Assembly: GCA_027030825.1 (NCBI GenBank)
Contig: JALVEM010000016.1
Coordinates: 1-5,717, forward strand
Length of the DNA: 5,717 nucleotides
Source: Thiohalobacter sp.
GTDB taxonomy: Bacteria; Pseudomonadota; Gammaproteobacteria; Thiohalobacterales; Thiohalobacteraceae
Direction of reading: 5' to 3'
A program made the translations under genes and the position numbers. Below are positions 4,761 to 5,717 of this stretch, piece after piece. The notes beneath the pieces are model-generated. The model was not told the origin of the DNA. It did no database searches and saw only the letters and a program-made list of their open reading frames with translations. Each line of letters opens with the position of its first letter. Positions within the stretch are counted from its first letter, which is position 1.

Positions 4761-5288
4761 ATGACCGAACAGGATCCCTCCGACACCCGCCCCATCGGCC
4801 GCGGCATGGTCTTTCTGGCCTGGGTGATTGCCCTCGGCCTGCTGTCGCTCTATTTCAACGACCTGCTCGAGGACCGGGAGAATCCCAATCGCAGGCCCGC
4901 CAGCCGTGTGACGGCCGACGGCGGCGTGGAGGTGGCGCTCGAACGCAACGCGGCGGGCCACTACGTGGTCTCGGGCCGCATCAACGGCTACCCCGTGACC
5001 TTCCTGATCGACACGGGCGCCAGCGACGTCGCCATACCCGCCCGGCTGGCCGACGAGATCGGCCTCGAGCGCGGCGCGCCGGTGCTCTATCAGACGGCCC
5101 GGGGCATGAGCACCGGCTATCTGACCACCGTCGACCGGCTGGAAATCGGTGACATCGTGCTCAGAGACGTGCGCGCCAGCATCAGCCCCGACTACGACGG
5201 CGATCAGGTACTGCTCGGCATGAGCGTGCTGAAGCGGCTGGAATTCGCCCAGCAGGGCAACCGCCTGGTGCTGCGCCAGCGCGACTGA
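4761..5288 (+). CDS. Membrane-anchored retropepsin-like aspartic protease (clan AA, TIGR02281-type)
   Basis: A 175-residue protein with a short cytoplasmic N-terminus, one transmembrane segment at about 15-31 (GMVFLAWVIALGLLSLYF), a variable linker to about 60, and a retropepsin-like domain from about 61 to the end. The catalytic motif is FLIDTGASDVAIP with Asp84. The later LLGMSVLKRLEF (151-162) is the conserved flap-distal motif of the bacterial single-domain family. One Asp per chain means it must dimerise to be active, as in retroviral proteases. The orientation of basic residues puts the protease domain in the periplasm by the usual positive-inside reasoning (one Arg pair before the segment, acidic residues after); this is inference. 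No substrate is known. It lies 16 bases upstream of the symporter gene and is probably cotranscribed with it. The first ATG is used; the next in-frame ATG (4806) would cut into the membrane segment and also lacks a ribosome-binding site. Confidence 0.88.
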   Translation: MTEQDPSDTRPIGRGMVFLAWVIALGLLSLYFNDLLEDRENPNRRPASRVTADGGVEVALERNAAGHYVVSGRINGYPVTFLIDTGASDVAIPARLADEIGLERGAPVLYQTARGMSTGYLTTVDRLEIGDIVLRDVRASISPDYDGDQVLLGMSVLKRLEFAQQGNRLVLRQRD

Positions 5289-5304
5289 CAAGGGAAGGGC
5301 CTGC

Positions 5305-5717
5305 ATGGAAGCCTGTCGTGAGCTGCTCGAGACCATCAGCGCCCTCGTCTGGGGTCCGCCCCTCCTGATCCTGCTGGTGGGCACCGGCCTCTATCTCACC
5401 CTCGGTCTGCGCCTGTATCCGCTGCGCCGGCTGGGTCATGCCTTCCGCCTGCTCTGGTCCGGGCGCGCGGAAGGGCAGGATCCCGGCGACATCTCGCCCT
5501 TCAACGCCCTCATGACCGCGCTCGCCGCCACCGTGGGTACCGGCAACATCGCCGGCGTGGCCACGGCCATCGCCCTGGGCGGGCCGGGCGCGGTGTTCTG
5601 GATGTGGGTCACGGCAGCCGTCGGCATGGCCACCAAGTACGCCGAGGCCGTGCTGGCGGTGAACTACCGCGAGGTGGACGCGCGCGGCTGCCAGCAGGGC
5701 GGGCCCATGTACTACAT
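5305..5717 (+). CDS. AgcS-family sodium:alanine/glycine symporter, N-terminal fragment (cut by right edge)
   Basis: The first 137 codons are present, in frame to the edge; the family is usually about 450-500 residues. The fragment has the typical start: a short amphipathic region, WGPPLLILLVGTGLYLTL (16-33) as the first membrane helix, then SPFNALMTALAATVGTGNIAGVA (64-86). GGPGAVFWMW follows at 92-101, then GMATKYAEAVLAVNYRE (107-123) and GGPMYY at the end. These are signature stretches of the AGCS family (DagA/AlsT/AgcS), which import alanine or glycine with Na+ or H+ across the inner membrane. The exact amino acid cannot be assigned. An AAGGGAAGGG purine run at 5290-5299 serves as ribosome-binding site. 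The short gap after the protease gene implies an operon. Confidence 0.93.
   Translation, partial: MEACRELLETISALVWGPPLLILLVGTGLYLTLGLRLYPLRRLGHAFRLLWSGRAEGQDPGDISPFNALMTALAATVGTGNIAGVATAIALGGPGAVFWMWVTAAVGMATKYAEAVLAVNYREVDARGCQQGGPMYY

Noticed and set aside
4661..4762. Upstream ATG starts for the first DUF1538 gene (for example at 4762)
   Set aside because: They overlap the divergent protease start and add an arginine-rich segment not expected in the family, and the likely promoter lies downstream of them.
4175..5152. A 325-codon plus-strand frame running from opposite DUF1538 into the protease gene
   Set aside because: It is antisense to the first DUF1538 protein and out of frame with the protease, which has a clear membrane segment and LIDTGAS motif; the translation is compositionally biased.
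3924..5384. Upstream extension of the second DUF1538 frame, giving a 744-residue minus-strand frame
   Set aside because: The membrane protein begins at the ATG at 3923. The upstream part overlaps the first DUF1538 gene in another frame and the antisense of the protease gene, and its sequence is low-complexity and family-less.

Overview
The window is high-GC DNA with strong third-position GC bias. It carries nine protein-coding genes, two of them cut by the window edges. PhoB and PhoR closely resemble the Escherichia coli proteins in length and motif order, which suggests a gammaproteobacterium. A high-GC lineage such as Chromatiales/Ectothiorhodospiraceae is a guess; nothing here fixes the genus. 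No mobile element, CRISPR array, tRNA or rRNA was seen.

Minus strand, read right to left from about 4700 to 1: two paralogous polytopic membrane proteins of the DUF1538 family (4660-3920 and 3923-3150), a small P-II-like protein (3139-2789), a two-CBS-domain protein (2792-2388), phoB (2323-1625), phoR (1621-275), and the first 34 codons of a secreted protein that is most likely the phosphate-binding protein PstS (103 to the left edge). The first four genes are tightly packed: two ATGA overlaps and one 10-base gap. They probably form one operon from a sigma70-like promoter at 4693-4721. phoB and phoR are 3 bases apart. A well-matched Pho box with a correctly spaced -10 element lies upstream of pstS, so the local PhoR-PhoB pair very probably controls that gene.

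Plus strand, from about 4747 to the right edge: a membrane-anchored retropepsin-like aspartic protease (4761-5288), then after 16 bases an AgcS-type sodium:alanine/glycine symporter that runs off the window (5305 onward). This pair diverges from the DUF1538 operon across about 100 bases.

The least understood part is the DUF1538 pair, P-II-like and CBS module. Two likely nucleotide-sensing proteins are encoded with two uncharacterised membrane proteins, directly upstream of and co-oriented with the phosphate-starvation two-component system. The natural hypothesis is a membrane transport system gated by adenine-nucleotide or other effector sensing; the transported substrate cannot be read from the sequence. 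Smaller points are a possible 9-codon leader ORF whose stop overlaps the pstS start, and -10 elements so close to the phoB and protease start codons that their transcripts may be leaderless.
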